Origin: Bowmanella denitrificans | Lineage (GTDB): Bacteria > Pseudomonadota > Gammaproteobacteria > Enterobacterales > Alteromonadaceae | NCBI RefSeq assembly: GCF_039522935.1 | Contig: NZ_BAAAEI010000010.1 | Location: 124,001 to 188,000, forward strand | Direction of reading: 5' to 3' | DNA length: 64,000 bases | Shown: piece by piece, positions 24,507-33,992 of the stretch | How the letters are laid out: each line of letters begins with the position of its first letter | Position numbering within the stretch: position 1 is the first letter of the stretch | Made by a program: the position numbers and the translations under genes | The notes under the pieces: model-generated | The model's input: the letters and a program-made list of their open reading frames with translations, nothing else | The model's database searches: none | What the model was told of the DNA's origin: nothing

Positions 24507-26660
24507 CTAGAAACTATAGTGGGCGCCCAGGGTAAAGTAGCGACCCACGCCGGGAATAGCATGGCCACCGCCCAGTTGCTCCAGATACTCTTCGTCGGTC
24601 AGGTTCTCACCGTTGAATTGCAGTCTGAGCTGTTCATTGACGCGGTAAGACAGCATTACATCCAACAATACATAGTCATCACCAGTGCGACGATTTTCAG
24701 AGCTGTTGTTATAGCGTTTGCCAACATACTGGGCACCGAAGCCGCCGTTTAGCGCATCATTGAATTGATACGTAGTCCAAAGGCTGAAGGACTGCTTAGG
24801 CGTATTTGGCAGCTCGTTACCGGTACTGACGTCTTCGCTGTCCTGATAGCTGAATGAACCGATAATGTTCCACTGCTTGCTGATAACGCCGGTGGCACTT
24901 AACTCAATGCCTTGCACCTTATGCTCGCCATTCAGTTCATACATGCTGTCGTCATTTAACAGGCGGGCATTATTTTTTACCGAGCGGAACAAGGCCGCGC
25001 TGGTCAGTAGTTTGTCATCCAGCAGGTTCCATTTGGTGCCGAGCTCGATACTGCGGGTTTGCTCGGGGTCCAACTCTGCCTCGTTGCGGCGTGTGGAAAC
25101 GGCTATCCCTTCTGCGGATGGGTTATAAGAGTTGCCCGCTGCCAGATAAATACTGCCATTATCGGCCGGCTTGAACACTGCAGAGAGGTTCCAGGCCAGC
25201 ATATTGTCATCGGTATTGATCACTTTAGACGGGTCGGAATAGTCGTATTGGTAGTCGCTGTCGAAAGACTCCCAGCGCAAACCGCCGGTGACCTGCCACT
25301 GCGGATTAATGGTTACCGTGTCAAAGGCATAGATGGCCAGGGTGTCAGCATCGGCTTCGATACTGGTGCCATCGCGCTCATAACGACCGGTAAAGGGTAA
25401 GTGAGGGTTTGGATGATACAGGTCATTCAGGGCCGGGCCGCTGTCCAGATTGTCATCTACCACGTCGGTCATGTTCCAGCGCTTGAAGGTTTCCCGTGCC
25501 AGCTCCACGCCGACCACCAGGTCATGACGGATACCACCACTTTGCAGATTGGCAATCCAGTCGGCCTGCAGAGCCTTCAGGCTGTTTTTACTGTCGCGGG
25601 TTTTCTCATCGCTCAGGCGCACATCGGTACTTTCCGCCAGCTTATAAAAGCGCGGCGCGGTGACTATGGTCTGACGTTTTACTTCGCCGGCGCGGGCCTG
25701 AATTCTCAACAGACTGTGTGCCGACAAATCCTGCTCGTAGCGCAGGGTGACAGACTGGGACTTAATGTCTTCCTGATCCCGGTTCACATTGCCGTAGAAG
25801 TTGTCGAAATCCACTGGTGGGGCCTGGTTGACATAATCTGCCAGCTCAGCCACGGGGTTGGTTCCTACCCATGGCAGACCGTAATCGGGCAGATTATCCT
25901 GCTTTTGATATTCCAGATTGGCGTTAAAACGTTTATCGGTGCCAAGCCCGGCGGCGTAGGACAAGGCTCCGGCATAGGTGGCATTTTCCACTTCGTCGCG
26001 ACCCGCCAGTTCACCATCCTGCGCCAGTAAATTAACCCGCAATGCACTGGTGTCACCAACCTGCATATTGGTATCAACGGTGGCCCGATAATCCTGCTCT
26101 GAGCCACCGCGGGCACTGACATCGGTGAATTGATCCAGACGTGCGGTTTTGCTTTGCAGGTTAATGCTTCCCCCTGTGGCGCCACGCCCCGTTACCGCAG
26201 ACCCCGGGCCTTTGGCCACTTCAACCGATTCCAGGTTATAGGTATCTCGGTAATAACCGGCGATATCCCGAATGCCGTCAACAAAAATATCATTGCTGGC
26301 GCTGAAGCCCCGAATTGCCATGCTATCGCCAGAAGGTGCTCCGCCTTCACCGGCCGCCAGGGAAATACCCGATACGCTACGAAGGGCATCGCGCAGGCTG
26401 TCTACACCGCGGTCTTTCATCACTGACTCGGGGATCACTGTGATGGACTTGGCGGTATCCAGCAGTGGTTGGGTAAATTTAACCGAGCTGGAGCGGGTGA
26501 CCTGGTAACTGTCTTGTTGTTGCACCGTGGCCTGGGCGGTTGGCAGTTCTTTAATTTCAGACTGATCTGCAGCCAGGGTTTGAGAAGAAAAAGCGGCTGC
26601 AACGCTTAGGGCAAGCAAGCTGGTTGCTGACCCATAAGGAGTGTGTGTTCTGTTAGACAT
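24507..26660 (-). CDS. fiu: Fiu-like TonB-dependent catecholate siderophore receptor
   Basis: A 717-residue outer-membrane receptor. A signal peptide (about 1-30) is followed by a plug domain (about 55-170: SITVIPES, MAIRGFSASNDIFVDG, VEVAKGPGSAVTGRGATGG) and a 22-strand-type barrel ending in Phe (GAHYSF). It takes up ferric catecholates, such as monomeric dihydroxybenzoyl compounds, with energy from TonB. The neighbouring piuC gene and the Fur-like sites upstream agree with iron control. The divergent TonB2 operon is its probable energy source. Confidence 0.93.
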   Translation of the reverse strand: MSNRTHTPYGSATSLLALSVAAAFSSQTLAADQSEIKELPTAQATVQQQDSYQVTRSSSVKFTQPLLDTAKSITVIPESVMKDRGVDSLRDALRSVSGISLAAGEGGAPSGDSMAIRGFSASNDIFVDGIRDIAGYYRDTYNLESVEVAKGPGSAVTGRGATGGSINLQSKTARLDQFTDVSARGGSEQDYRATVDTNMQVGDTSALRVNLLAQDGELAGRDEVENATYAGALSYAAGLGTDKRFNANLEYQKQDNLPDYGLPWVGTNPVAELADYVNQAPPVDFDNFYGNVNRDQEDIKSQSVTLRYEQDLSAHSLLRIQARAGEVKRQTIVTAPRFYKLAESTDVRLSDEKTRDSKNSLKALQADWIANLQSGGIRHDLVVGVELARETFKRWNMTDVVDDNLDSGPALNDLYHPNPHLPFTGRYERDGTSIEADADTLAIYAFDTVTINPQWQVTGGLRWESFDSDYQYDYSDPSKVINTDDNMLAWNLSAVFKPADNGSIYLAAGNSYNPSAEGIAVSTRRNEAELDPEQTRSIELGTKWNLLDDKLLTSAALFRSVKNNARLLNDDSMYELNGEHKVQGIELSATGVISKQWNIIGSFSYQDSEDVSTGNELPNTPKQSFSLWTTYQFNDALNGGFGAQYVGKRYNNSSENRRTGDDYVLLDVMLSYRVNEQLRLQFNGENLTDEEYLEQLGGGHAIPGVGRYFTLGAHYSF

Positions 26661-26705
26661 AAAATCCCTATGAAAAAAAGTATCGGAAAAAACGATTGTT
26701 GTGGG

Positions 26706-26722
26706 TGAGAATCGTTCTTTTT
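26706..26722. promoter_or_regulatory. putative Fur box upstream of the receptor gene
   Basis: TGAGAATCGTTCTTTTT resembles the Fur pattern TGAGAATnATTCTCATT (the first 13 bases are nearly perfect). It is 46 bases upstream of the receptor start. AACGATT (26691-26697) and AATCGTT (26710-26716) also form an inverted repeat that includes it. Confidence 0.55.
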
Positions 26723-26762
26723 TATGTCAGAGTATCATAGCAAAAGTGATGCTAGTGTAAAT

Positions 26763-26782
26763 AGGAATGATTATTAACATTT
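26763..26782. promoter_or_regulatory. putative Fur box upstream of the TonB2 operon
   Basis: AGGAATGATTATTAACATTT resembles the AT-rich Fur consensus (GATAATGATAATCATTATC), about 60 bases before the first gene of the operon. With the site at 26706 it would let Fur control both divergent units. Confidence 0.45.
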
Positions 26783-26839
26783 GCAGTATTTTTGTCAGGA
26801 ACAGATAATAGCGACGTTTTTTCACAGGTAGGGCTGCAC

Positions 26840-27595
26840 TTGTTCAGGTCGAGATTCATTGTATTAGCCGTCAGCATGTCGGCATTGGCGCTGCCAGCTT
26901 GGGCAGATAAAGCGCAAAGTCGTGATAAGCTGGTTCAGCAGTGGCTGAGCCTGGAACAACAAAAAGCCGCATTGCAAAGTGACTGGCAGCAACAAAAACC
27001 TGTGCTGGCGCAGCGTATGACATTGCTTGAAGCTGAGAAGCAGCAACTGCAAACTTTGTTAGCCAACAGTCAGCAGGGCAGTTCACAAGTGCAGGTGAAG
27101 CGTGCTGAAATGCTTGCCCAGCAAAGTGAACTTGAGCAGCAACAAGTCAGTGCCAGGCTGCAGGTGAAGCAGCTCAATGCGCAACTGGACGGCTTGACAA
27201 GCCGCTTACCGCCGCCACTACAAACAGCCTGGGCTCAGGAGCAGGAGGGCTTGTCAGACGATGCCGATACCTCCGCATTACTGCAGGTGGCCCTGGCCAA
27301 ACTGGAAAAGCTTTATACGTTTGACAGCCGGGTCAGCTTGTATGAAATGCCGGTCACCACACCCACTGGTCAGCAAGTGCTGGTTAAACAACTGTATCTG
27401 GGGATCACCACGGCCTGGTTTGTCAGTCCGGATGGTGCAATAAGTGGTCAGGGCCGCTCTGAAGACGATGGCTGGCAATGGCATTTTGGGGACCAAGGAC
27501 AGGCGATTCTCAGGGCTGTTGAGGTGTTTGAGAAAAAACGCCAAGCCGAGTTAGTACCAATGCCTGTGCTGCTTTCCACCGGAGCTGGCCGATGA
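26840..27595 (+). CDS. DUF3450-family periplasmic protein of a TonB2-type operon
   Basis: About 251 residues. A signal peptide (MFRSRFIVLAVSMSALALPAWA) is followed by a long Gln/Glu/Leu-rich coiled coil (about 30-120) and a C-terminal alpha/beta part (YLGITTAWFVSPDG). DUF3450 genes usually precede TtpC-like channel genes and TonB2 components. TTG 26840 is chosen because AGGTAGGG lies 7 bases upstream and it begins the signal peptide; TTG 26792 is an in-frame alternative, and ATG 26876 lies within the signal. The stop overlaps the next start by 4 bases. Confidence 0.85.
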   Translation: MFRSRFIVLAVSMSALALPAWADKAQSRDKLVQQWLSLEQQKAALQSDWQQQKPVLAQRMTLLEAEKQQLQTLLANSQQGSSQVQVKRAEMLAQQSELEQQQVSARLQVKQLNAQLDGLTSRLPPPLQTAWAQEQEGLSDDADTSALLQVALAKLEKLYTFDSRVSLYEMPVTTPTGQQVLVKQLYLGITTAWFVSPDGAISGQGRSEDDGWQWHFGDQGQAILRAVEVFEKKRQAELVPMPVLLSTGAGR

Positions 27596-28896
27596 GATTA
27601 ATGAATATCGCTCTGCTTTGTATGGGCTTAGTCACACCTGTGGCTATGGCTGCTGACGCGGTGGAAACATCACTGCTAAAAGATATTCAGCAGGCTCAGC
27701 AGAGTCTGCAGCAGTATCAGCAGAAAACAGATAAAGAGCGCACTCATATAGCAGCCAGCTTGCGTAAGCTGGAGTCAGAGGTAGCAGACTTGCGGGAAAG
27801 AACCGCAGTAACGCGGCGGCTGAACGATGAAAATACGCTGGGGCTGAGCCAATTGCAGGAGCGGCTCGACAGTTGGCAGCAACAGCAACAATACCAGTCC
27901 AACCTGCTGAAGCGTTTTTTACATCAGCAGCAAATTCTACCCACCTCAAGCCGCGCAGATTTGCTTCAGGGCCTGACGCTGCTTAACACCGAATTGCAAA
28001 GTATTCGTCTGCATCCGCAGTGGCAGGAACAGCAACTGGTGATGCCTGATGGTACCTTGCAGCAAGCCCAGGTTTTACGTATTGGCCCGGTGCATTGGTG
28101 GCTGGGCGAAGATAACGGCGGATTCGCACTGCCAGAAGATGGCTTGCTAAAGGCCGGTCCCGGATTGCCCGCAGATGGTTTAAAACACCTGCAACAAAGT
28201 GGCCAGGGTGAGTTGCCACTGGACCCAAGTCTGAATCACAGCAGACTAGTGGCACAAAACAGTGAAAGTGCTTTTGAACATATCGCCAAAGGCGGACTTT
28301 GGGCGCTACCCATTATTTTCTTTGCGTTATTTGCGCTGGCCATTGCGCTGCTAAAAGCCGTGCAGTTATGGCGACTTCCCCGGGTGACCGCGCTGACCAG
28401 AAGCCAGGTTTATAGCAGTAATGAAAGCGCGTCGTTGATGAGCGGCATGTCAGTGCACCAGCAAGAACTGCTGAGTATTGCCCGTCAGGAAGCAAATCCA
28501 GAATACCGTGATGATCTGTTGTTTGCGGCACTGCAAAGGCAAAAGCATCAACTGGAACGCTATCTTGGCGCCATTGCGATTACTGCCTCAGTGTCGCCGC
28601 TGCTGGGATTGCTGGGTACGGTATCAGGCATGATTGAAACCTTTAAAATGATGACATTATTCGGCTCTGGCGATCCGCAGGTGGTGTCCGGCGGTATCGC
28701 GCAAGCGCTGATTACCACTGAGTTGGGGTTAGTGGTGGCGATTCCGGCGTTAATTCTGAATGCGTTACTGTCCAGAAAAGCCCGTGCTTACTTCCATGAA
28801 CTGGAGGATTTCGCCATTAAGCTAAGTCAGTCAGAGCAACCCGCCAACGCAGCAGTCAAACCTGCACCGCACATACTCAAGGAAGTTAAGGCATGA
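27592..28896 (+). CDS. TtpC-like MotA/TolQ/ExbB proton-channel protein
   Basis: A 434-residue protein: signal peptide, periplasmic coiled coil (about 22-110) and further periplasmic sequence, a membrane helix near 235-258, a cytoplasmic loop, then the MotA/TolQ/ExbB domain with GLLGTVSGMIETF and TTELGLVVAIPA. In Vibrio the homologous TtpC is needed, with ExbB2/ExbD2/TonB2, for energising ferric-siderophore receptors. ATG overlaps the previous stop by 4 bases, and the next gene overlaps this stop by 4 bases, so translation is coupled. The fiu-like receptor on the other side of the Fur-like sites is the obvious client. Confidence 0.9.
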   Translation: MRLMNIALLCMGLVTPVAMAADAVETSLLKDIQQAQQSLQQYQQKTDKERTHIAASLRKLESEVADLRERTAVTRRLNDENTLGLSQLQERLDSWQQQQQYQSNLLKRFLHQQQILPTSSRADLLQGLTLLNTELQSIRLHPQWQEQQLVMPDGTLQQAQVLRIGPVHWWLGEDNGGFALPEDGLLKAGPGLPADGLKHLQQSGQGELPLDPSLNHSRLVAQNSESAFEHIAKGGLWALPIIFFALFALAIALLKAVQLWRLPRVTALTRSQVYSSNESASLMSGMSVHQQELLSIARQEANPEYRDDLLFAALQRQKHQLERYLGAIAITASVSPLLGLLGTVSGMIETFKMMTLFGSGDPQVVSGGIAQALITTELGLVVAIPALILNALLSRKARAYFHELEDFAIKLSQSEQPANAAVKPAPHILKEVKA

Positions 28897-29267
28897 TGGC
28901 GCAACTGCTTTCCAATTGGGTGTGCTGGGCCATAGTACTGACCGCTTTATATTGTTATCAGCATCTTGCCCTGCAACTGTTGCAATTAAGGGGGTTGGAT
29001 GAACAGCTTGAACAGCGGGATGCGCAATTCAGCCAGTTGCTGATTGGCACAATGCCATTGCTGGGGTTACTTGGCACGATAATCGGCTTGCTGGATTGTT
29101 TTATGGCCATGTCAGAGCAGGGCAACAGTGGCTATCAGCTTAGCCAGGGGATCGGGGATGCTTTGCTGACCACCGAATTGGGATTGGTGTGTGCGATCCC
29201 TGGTTGGCTGTTGCAGGGCTATTTACGCCATCGTCAGCATAGTGCCGTTTTGATGCAGCAGGGCTGA
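28893..29267 (+). CDS. exbB: ExbB-type proton-channel subunit, short form
   Basis: A 124-residue member of the MotA/TolQ/ExbB family. It has an N-terminal helix (about 8-30), a short cytoplasmic loop, and the conserved region GTMPLLGLLGTIIGLLDCF to TTELGLVCAIPGW. It is much shorter than E. coli ExbB (244 residues) and shorter than typical ExbB2, because the large cytoplasmic loop is reduced. It forms the channel with the ExbD encoded next. It starts inside the end of the TtpC-like gene. Confidence 0.88.
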   Translation: MMAQLLSNWVCWAIVLTALYCYQHLALQLLQLRGLDEQLEQRDAQFSQLLIGTMPLLGLLGTIIGLLDCFMAMSEQGNSGYQLSQGIGDALLTTELGLVCAIPGWLLQGYLRHRQHSAVLMQQG

Positions 29268-29269
29268 CG

Positions 29270-29674
29270 ATGCAATCCAGACTTAAACAGAAGCTCGAAC
29301 AGCAGCAACAGCAAGGCATCGATATGTCGCCCTTGCTGGATGTGGTATTTATCCTGTTGATCTTTTTTATTGTCACCACGGTGTTTGTGCGTGAAACCGG
29401 GGTTGAGGTAGACAAGCCTCAGTCCATATCCGCACAACAACTGGAGCAGACCGTTATTTTGCTGGCTATTACCGATACAGGCGAGGTCTTTTATGATGGC
29501 AGCCAGATAGGCGTGGCTGGTGTGCGGGGCACGCTGGAGCAGTTGCTGCGTACTCAGGCGCGGCCGGTAGTGATTCAGGCCGACAAAACCGTTGCCACTC
29601 AGTTGCTGGTTGAGGTGCTTGATGAGGCCAAACTGGCCGGTGCTAAAACCGTTAACCTGGCAACCAGAAACTGA
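29270..29674 (+). CDS. exbD: ExbD biopolymer-transport protein
   Basis: A 134-residue ExbD. A short cytoplasmic tail is followed by one membrane helix (about 20-41) that contains Asp24, equivalent to the proton-binding Asp25 of E. coli ExbD, and then a periplasmic domain. With ExbB it converts the proton gradient into TonB movement. It starts 2 bases after exbB and ends 2 bases before tonB. Confidence 0.93.
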   Translation: MQSRLKQKLEQQQQQGIDMSPLLDVVFILLIFFIVTTVFVRETGVEVDKPQSISAQQLEQTVILLAITDTGEVFYDGSQIGVAGVRGTLEQLLRTQARPVVIQADKTVATQLLVEVLDEAKLAGAKTVNLATRN

Positions 29675-29676
29675 GT

Positions 29677-30309
29677 ATGCAGCGCATTACTCAACAGGCC
29701 AAGGCCATGCTGGTGAGTCTGAGTATTCTCAGTATCGCCCTGGCTCTGCTTTGGTTGGGGCAGGGCTGGCAGGCCAATGAAGCCGAACAACTGACCATTC
29801 GCGAGGTGTCGGTTGCCATGCTACCGCCACCACCACCGCCACCGCCGACCCCAGTTCAGCAGGTCATGGCAGACGCGCCGATTAATCTGCAGGTAAGCGG
29901 TTCGGGCCCCAGTATTCAATTAACTAAGCCGGATGTTCGCCAGCTAACCGCCATTCAGCCCCCTGCACCCGTTATGCACATGGCCAGGACTGACTGGCAA
30001 AGTCTGGAGGTGGATTGGCAGGCATTCAGCCTGGATGAGCTGGATGGTTTGCCAACCTTACTGACGCCACTGAGTATCAGATTGCCAGCCAGTTTAAGCC
30101 GCCAGGGCATTAAGCAGGTGTTGATCAAGCTGGAAATCCTGGTGGATGAGCAGGGGCAGGTGACCCTGTTGGACGTGGTGGAAAACCCACACCCGGAACT
30201 AAAGCCGGAGATCCTTAAGATGGTTCGCAGCAGCCGTTTTTCTGCACCGAGCAAAGGCAACGAAACAGTCCGGGCCAAATTTATCTGGCCCATTAATATT
30301 AGCGAGTAA
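29677..30309 (+). CDS. tonB: TonB family energy transducer
   Basis: A 210-residue TonB. An N-terminal membrane helix (about 10-31) is followed by a short proline tract (eight consecutive Pro near 50-58), a spacer, and the C-terminal TonB domain (about 135-208) ending IKFxWPI-like (RAKFIWPINI). The Pro region is much shorter than in E. coli TonB, as in TonB2 proteins. It spans the periplasm to outer-membrane receptors. The next gene starts immediately after this stop. Confidence 0.92.
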   Translation: MQRITQQAKAMLVSLSILSIALALLWLGQGWQANEAEQLTIREVSVAMLPPPPPPPPTPVQQVMADAPINLQVSGSGPSIQLTKPDVRQLTAIQPPAPVMHMARTDWQSLEVDWQAFSLDELDGLPTLLTPLSIRLPASLSRQGIKQVLIKLEILVDEQGQVTLLDVVENPHPELKPEILKMVRSSRFSAPSKGNETVRAKFIWPINISE

Positions 30310-31677
30310 ATGCAAGTGAAGAATCCCCCCCTTGCCCTGTGGTTGTTATTATCCCTGTTTGCCGGTAAAGCGGTGGCAGGAGCAACAGTACAAGTTCAAT
30401 TCAGTGAGCCTAAGTGGCAATTCTTGTTGAATAATCAGCCGCTGGCACAAACTGAAGCACAACTGGCGCCAACAGAGAGAAACTTTGCCCGCAGTATTCA
30501 GCCCAGCTTAGCCAGCCAGGATTACCAGGCGGTGTGGCAGGCGTTTGCCGATCGTCCCCTGGCCCAGGACAGCGCCGCATTGCAGGTTCTGCGTGGTCAG
30601 GTGGCTTTGACCCTTAAACATTATGATCAGGCTGTATCGGCATTTCGCGCGGCGCTGAGCGCCATGCCTGAGCTGACACTGGCCCAGCAGGGCCTCAGTA
30701 TGGTGTATATGCTGAAGCAGGATTACGCCAGCGCGCAGCCGCTGCTGGCAAAAAGCATTGCTGCAGGTCGGGCTGATGCGCAAACTTATGGGCAACTGGC
30801 GTACGTTAATTTGCAACTCAAGGATGCCGGAAGTGCGATCGCCGGTTATCAGCAGGCACTGTTTCTGGAGCCGGACAATTTGCAGTGGCGTCAGGGACTG
30901 TTGTATGCATTGATGCAATCCCGCGCGTTTGCCCAGGCAGCCGGTCTACTGGAAGGTATGCTGGAAAAAAATGGCGATGATCCGCAACTATGGCTGACCC
31001 GTGGCCAGTTGGCATTGCAGCAAGGCCAGCATGAACTGGCGCTGAGTAGTTTGGAAGTGGCCTTGCGTCTTGGCGAGAAAAGCGCTGCTAATCTGGCTCT
31101 CGCCGCGCAGCTTCATGTTCAGCAGGGCAGTATGCAAAGGGCGGTGGAATTGCTGGAAACTGGGTTGAAGCTTGCCGATATTCAACCCCTGGTGACCACG
31201 CTGGAGCAAACGAGCGCATGGCTGGCCCATCAGCAGCAGTGGCCATTACTGGACAAACTGTTCGCTAACCTGGATAAGCATATGGCCGCGCTACCTAAGG
31301 TTACTCAAGCCAGAATCAAAGTGGTTAAAGCCTCACAAGCAACGCAGGCGGGCCGTCAGGAACAGGCTCAGCGCTGGTTAAACGAAGCCATTGAGGCCGA
31401 TCCGGCCAACAGCGAAGCCGCGCTTAACCTGGCAACGCTGTTACATGAGAAAAAACAGTGGCAACGGGCTCGCAGCTTCTATGTCCGAGCCAAGGCCCTG
31501 GCTGACACATCTGAGCGGGCCATATTGGGGCTGGCACAGCTGGAAATCGATCAGGGCCGTTATCAGGATGCGCTGACATTGTTAAACGAGATCCTGCGCA
31601 AACAACCTGGCAGATCTGATATAGCAGCCAATATTCGAGCGCTGGAAACCCTGGTGCGGCAGCAAGGAAGGAGCTAA
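30310..31677 (+). CDS. TPR-repeat periplasmic protein of the TonB2 operon
   Basis: A 455-residue protein with a signal peptide (about 1-24) and at least eight tetratricopeptide-like helical pairs from ~65 to 450 (for example an AL-LEPDNLQWRQGL pair). TPR genes commonly close TonB2/TtpC operons, and the product is thought to assist the complex; its exact task is not established. Translation is directly coupled to tonB (no gap). Confidence 0.85.
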   Translation: MQVKNPPLALWLLLSLFAGKAVAGATVQVQFSEPKWQFLLNNQPLAQTEAQLAPTERNFARSIQPSLASQDYQAVWQAFADRPLAQDSAALQVLRGQVALTLKHYDQAVSAFRAALSAMPELTLAQQGLSMVYMLKQDYASAQPLLAKSIAAGRADAQTYGQLAYVNLQLKDAGSAIAGYQQALFLEPDNLQWRQGLLYALMQSRAFAQAAGLLEGMLEKNGDDPQLWLTRGQLALQQGQHELALSSLEVALRLGEKSAANLALAAQLHVQQGSMQRAVELLETGLKLADIQPLVTTLEQTSAWLAHQQQWPLLDKLFANLDKHMAALPKVTQARIKVVKASQATQAGRQEQAQRWLNEAIEADPANSEAALNLATLLHEKKQWQRARSFYVRAKALADTSERAILGLAQLEIDQGRYQDALTLLNEILRKQPGRSDIAANIRALETLVRQQGRS

Positions 31678-31678
31678 C

Positions 31679-31695
31679 AGGGCGTATGACGCCCT
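31679..31695. terminator. weak hairpin after the TPR gene
   Basis: A 7-bp perfect stem with a 3-base loop between convergent genes, but without a T run on either side. Confidence 0.35.
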
Positions 31696-31699
31696 ATGG

Positions 31700-32329
31700 C
31701 TAAAATGTGTAGCTGAATTCACTGCCCAGAATATGCACATCATCGCCCGTGCCATCCAATAACATCAGATAAGCCCCCACTTTCAGATTGTTATCGATGG
31801 CTAGCTCCGCACCCAGCGCACTGCGGCTTTGGTTGTATTTACCCTTAGTGGCGTTAAAGAAATATTCATAACTGGCGTACAGGCCAATGTTGTCAATTTT
31901 CTTGCTGAGTTTGCCGCGCACTCTGGGACGCAGCGAATAATCACCGTCGAACCAACGATTCTCTAAGCGCACCCGAATGTCTGCGCTGTAATCTGACAGG
32001 CGCAGCTTGTAACTGGCAAAGGGGGTCAGGCGCTGTTCATCCCGGTATTGGTCTTCTACCGGGTCGCTGTTCTCCACTCTGAATTCCAGACCGGCACTCA
32101 GCGCGTCGGTAAGCTTGGTGCTGGCACCGAGTTTAACATTGAAGTGGTATAAACGGCTCTCGTCTTCCAGCATGCGTTGGTCACTGCCCAGAAACACCGC
32201 ATAGTTACCCAATTGGGTATCCAGCTTCACACCATTCCACCACTGGTCCAGCGCGTGGGCATTAGCGGACAGCATAAACAAAAAAGCCAGCATCATTGGC
32301 CGGCCCCTGGCAATAGTCATCGAATGCAT
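31700..32329 (-). CDS. putative outer-membrane or secreted beta-rich protein, unknown function
   Basis: A 209-residue protein with a signal peptide (cleavage near ANAHA|LDQWW) and alternating beta strands with aromatic ends, ending in Phe (SEFSYTF) as outer-membrane barrel proteins do. The pattern recalls DUF2490-like barrels, but I cannot assign it. ATG 32329 has GGTGGAG upstream. It is a lone gene between the TonB2 operon and the lnt operon. Confidence 0.72.
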   Translation of the reverse strand: MHSMTIARGRPMMLAFLFMLSANAHALDQWWNGVKLDTQLGNYAVFLGSDQRMLEDESRLYHFNVKLGASTKLTDALSAGLEFRVENSDPVEDQYRDEQRLTPFASYKLRLSDYSADIRVRLENRWFDGDYSLRPRVRGKLSKKIDNIGLYASYEYFFNATKGKYNQSRSALGAELAIDNNLKVGAYLMLLDGTGDDVHILGSEFSYTF

Positions 32330-32435
32330 CAAAACTCCACCTGTCACAAAAATGACTTAAAAATGTCACAAAAATGTCACGGGCGGATTATACGGAGGGC
32401 TAAAAGAATAGCAACGGGAAGTTCAGTCGACGATA

Positions 32436-33992
32436 CTATTCCACCATCAAAGAGGAGGAGGTGATAGTGCCAGCGCGTCTGGGTAGCCAGATGGCCAGCA
32501 ACAGACCGACGCTTGCAATCAGCCAGGCCCAAAGGTCGCCGAATCTGGCATAAGGTGTTTGGCCGCGGTAACGTGGTACATCGCTGACCAGCACCCCTTG
32601 TTCAAACTGCGGAAGGTCAGCCAGCACCTGGCCATTGGCATCAATAATGGCGGTAATGCCGTTGTTGGTGGCGCGCAGTACGGGTATGCCAAATTCCCTG
32701 GCCCTGACCTGAGCAATTTCCAGGTGTTGATGCGGACCATGAGAATGACCAAACCAGGCGTCGTTACTCACGGTCAGAATAAAGTCGGTATCGGCATGCA
32801 GATTGGCACGAATTTGTGCCGGAAAGGCTATTTCAAAGCAAATGGCCGGGGCTAGGCGCAGATTGTTGGCCAGCAGGTTGGTTTGCTGGTAATCACCGCG
32901 GCTAAAAGATGACATGGGCAGATCAAATAACGGTGCAATACCGCGCAGCCAGTCTTCGAAAGGGATAAATTCACCGATAGGCAGCAGATGGTGCTTGGCA
33001 TAGCGATTTGCATGGGGGTAACGATAATGCCCTTGCGGCTCGCCATGCTGACTGCCCAGCACAATTAGGTTGTTAAAGGCGTCACGGCTTTCAAAATTGT
33101 AGTTAACGATACCGGTAATCAGTGCGGTGCTATGCGCAGCGGCCTCTTCGTCCAGTTCATGCAGGTAGTTAAGGGCCAGCGGTTCCAGTTTAGGGATAGC
33201 AGCCTCCGGCCAGATAATCAGATCCGCGTCCCAATGGCTCTGAGTCAAACGTCGATACAGGTTCATGGTTGGCAGGTCCTGTTCTGGCACCCAGCGCAGG
33301 GATTGCTGGATATTGCCCTGCACCATCACCAGTTTGCTGGTGTCACTGCGCTTTTCAGTCCAGCTTTGCTGGCCAAGTACATATCCGGCAATCACCAGAA
33401 TACCAATGAGTGACAAGGCCGGCAGATATTGACGTTTTGGCAACATTAAGCCCAGCGCACAGGCCAGGGTAATCAGCAGCACGGATACGCCGGTTTCGCC
33501 AATCACAGGCAGAAAGCCGCCCAAGGGACCATGAAGCTGGCTATAGCCTATAGACAGCCAGGGAAACCCGGTCAGCATCCAGCTTCTGAGCCATTCACAT
33601 AGCAGCCATAGAAAACCAATAGCCAAAGGCCAGTAAGGCATGGCGATACAACGTACCAGTAACTTGATTGCCAGGGCAGGGTACAAGGCCAGATAGGCGC
33701 ACAGTAACAGCATCAGGCCGATAGAGGCGATAAGTGGTAAGCCGCCGAAGTCGGCAATACTGACATGTACCCAACTGATGCCGGCGCCAAACCATCCCAA
33801 ACCGAAACAGAAACCCTGTAAAAAGGCAAACTCACGGCCTTTATGCTGCAATTGCCAGAACAATAATGACAACAGCAATGGCGCGAAAAACCAGTGTCCA
33901 AACGGGGCATAAGAAAGGGTTAAACCTGCCCCCAGCATCAGGCTGAAAAGACAGGTGGGCAGGCGTTTAGCCGCCTTGTTCTTCGGCGTCAT
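32436..33992 (-). CDS. lnt: apolipoprotein N-acyltransferase Lnt
   Basis: A 518-residue inner-membrane enzyme that adds the third acyl chain to lipoproteins. The N-terminal part has several membrane helices (to about residue 200), then a nitrilase-type domain. The catalytic triad is in place: Glu in IWPEAAIP (near 262), Lys in KHHLLPIGEF (near 334) and Cys in ICFEIAFP (near 383). Its start overlaps corC by 26 bases, in the conserved ybeZ-ybeY-corC-lnt order. Confidence 0.96.
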   Translation of the reverse strand: MTPKNKAAKRLPTCLFSLMLGAGLTLSYAPFGHWFFAPLLLSLLFWQLQHKGREFAFLQGFCFGLGWFGAGISWVHVSIADFGGLPLIASIGLMLLLCAYLALYPALAIKLLVRCIAMPYWPLAIGFLWLLCEWLRSWMLTGFPWLSIGYSQLHGPLGGFLPVIGETGVSVLLITLACALGLMLPKRQYLPALSLIGILVIAGYVLGQQSWTEKRSDTSKLVMVQGNIQQSLRWVPEQDLPTMNLYRRLTQSHWDADLIIWPEAAIPKLEPLALNYLHELDEEAAAHSTALITGIVNYNFESRDAFNNLIVLGSQHGEPQGHYRYPHANRYAKHHLLPIGEFIPFEDWLRGIAPLFDLPMSSFSRGDYQQTNLLANNLRLAPAICFEIAFPAQIRANLHADTDFILTVSNDAWFGHSHGPHQHLEIAQVRAREFGIPVLRATNNGITAIIDANGQVLADLPQFEQGVLVSDVPRYRGQTPYARFGDLWAWLIASVGLLLAIWLPRRAGTITSSSLMVE

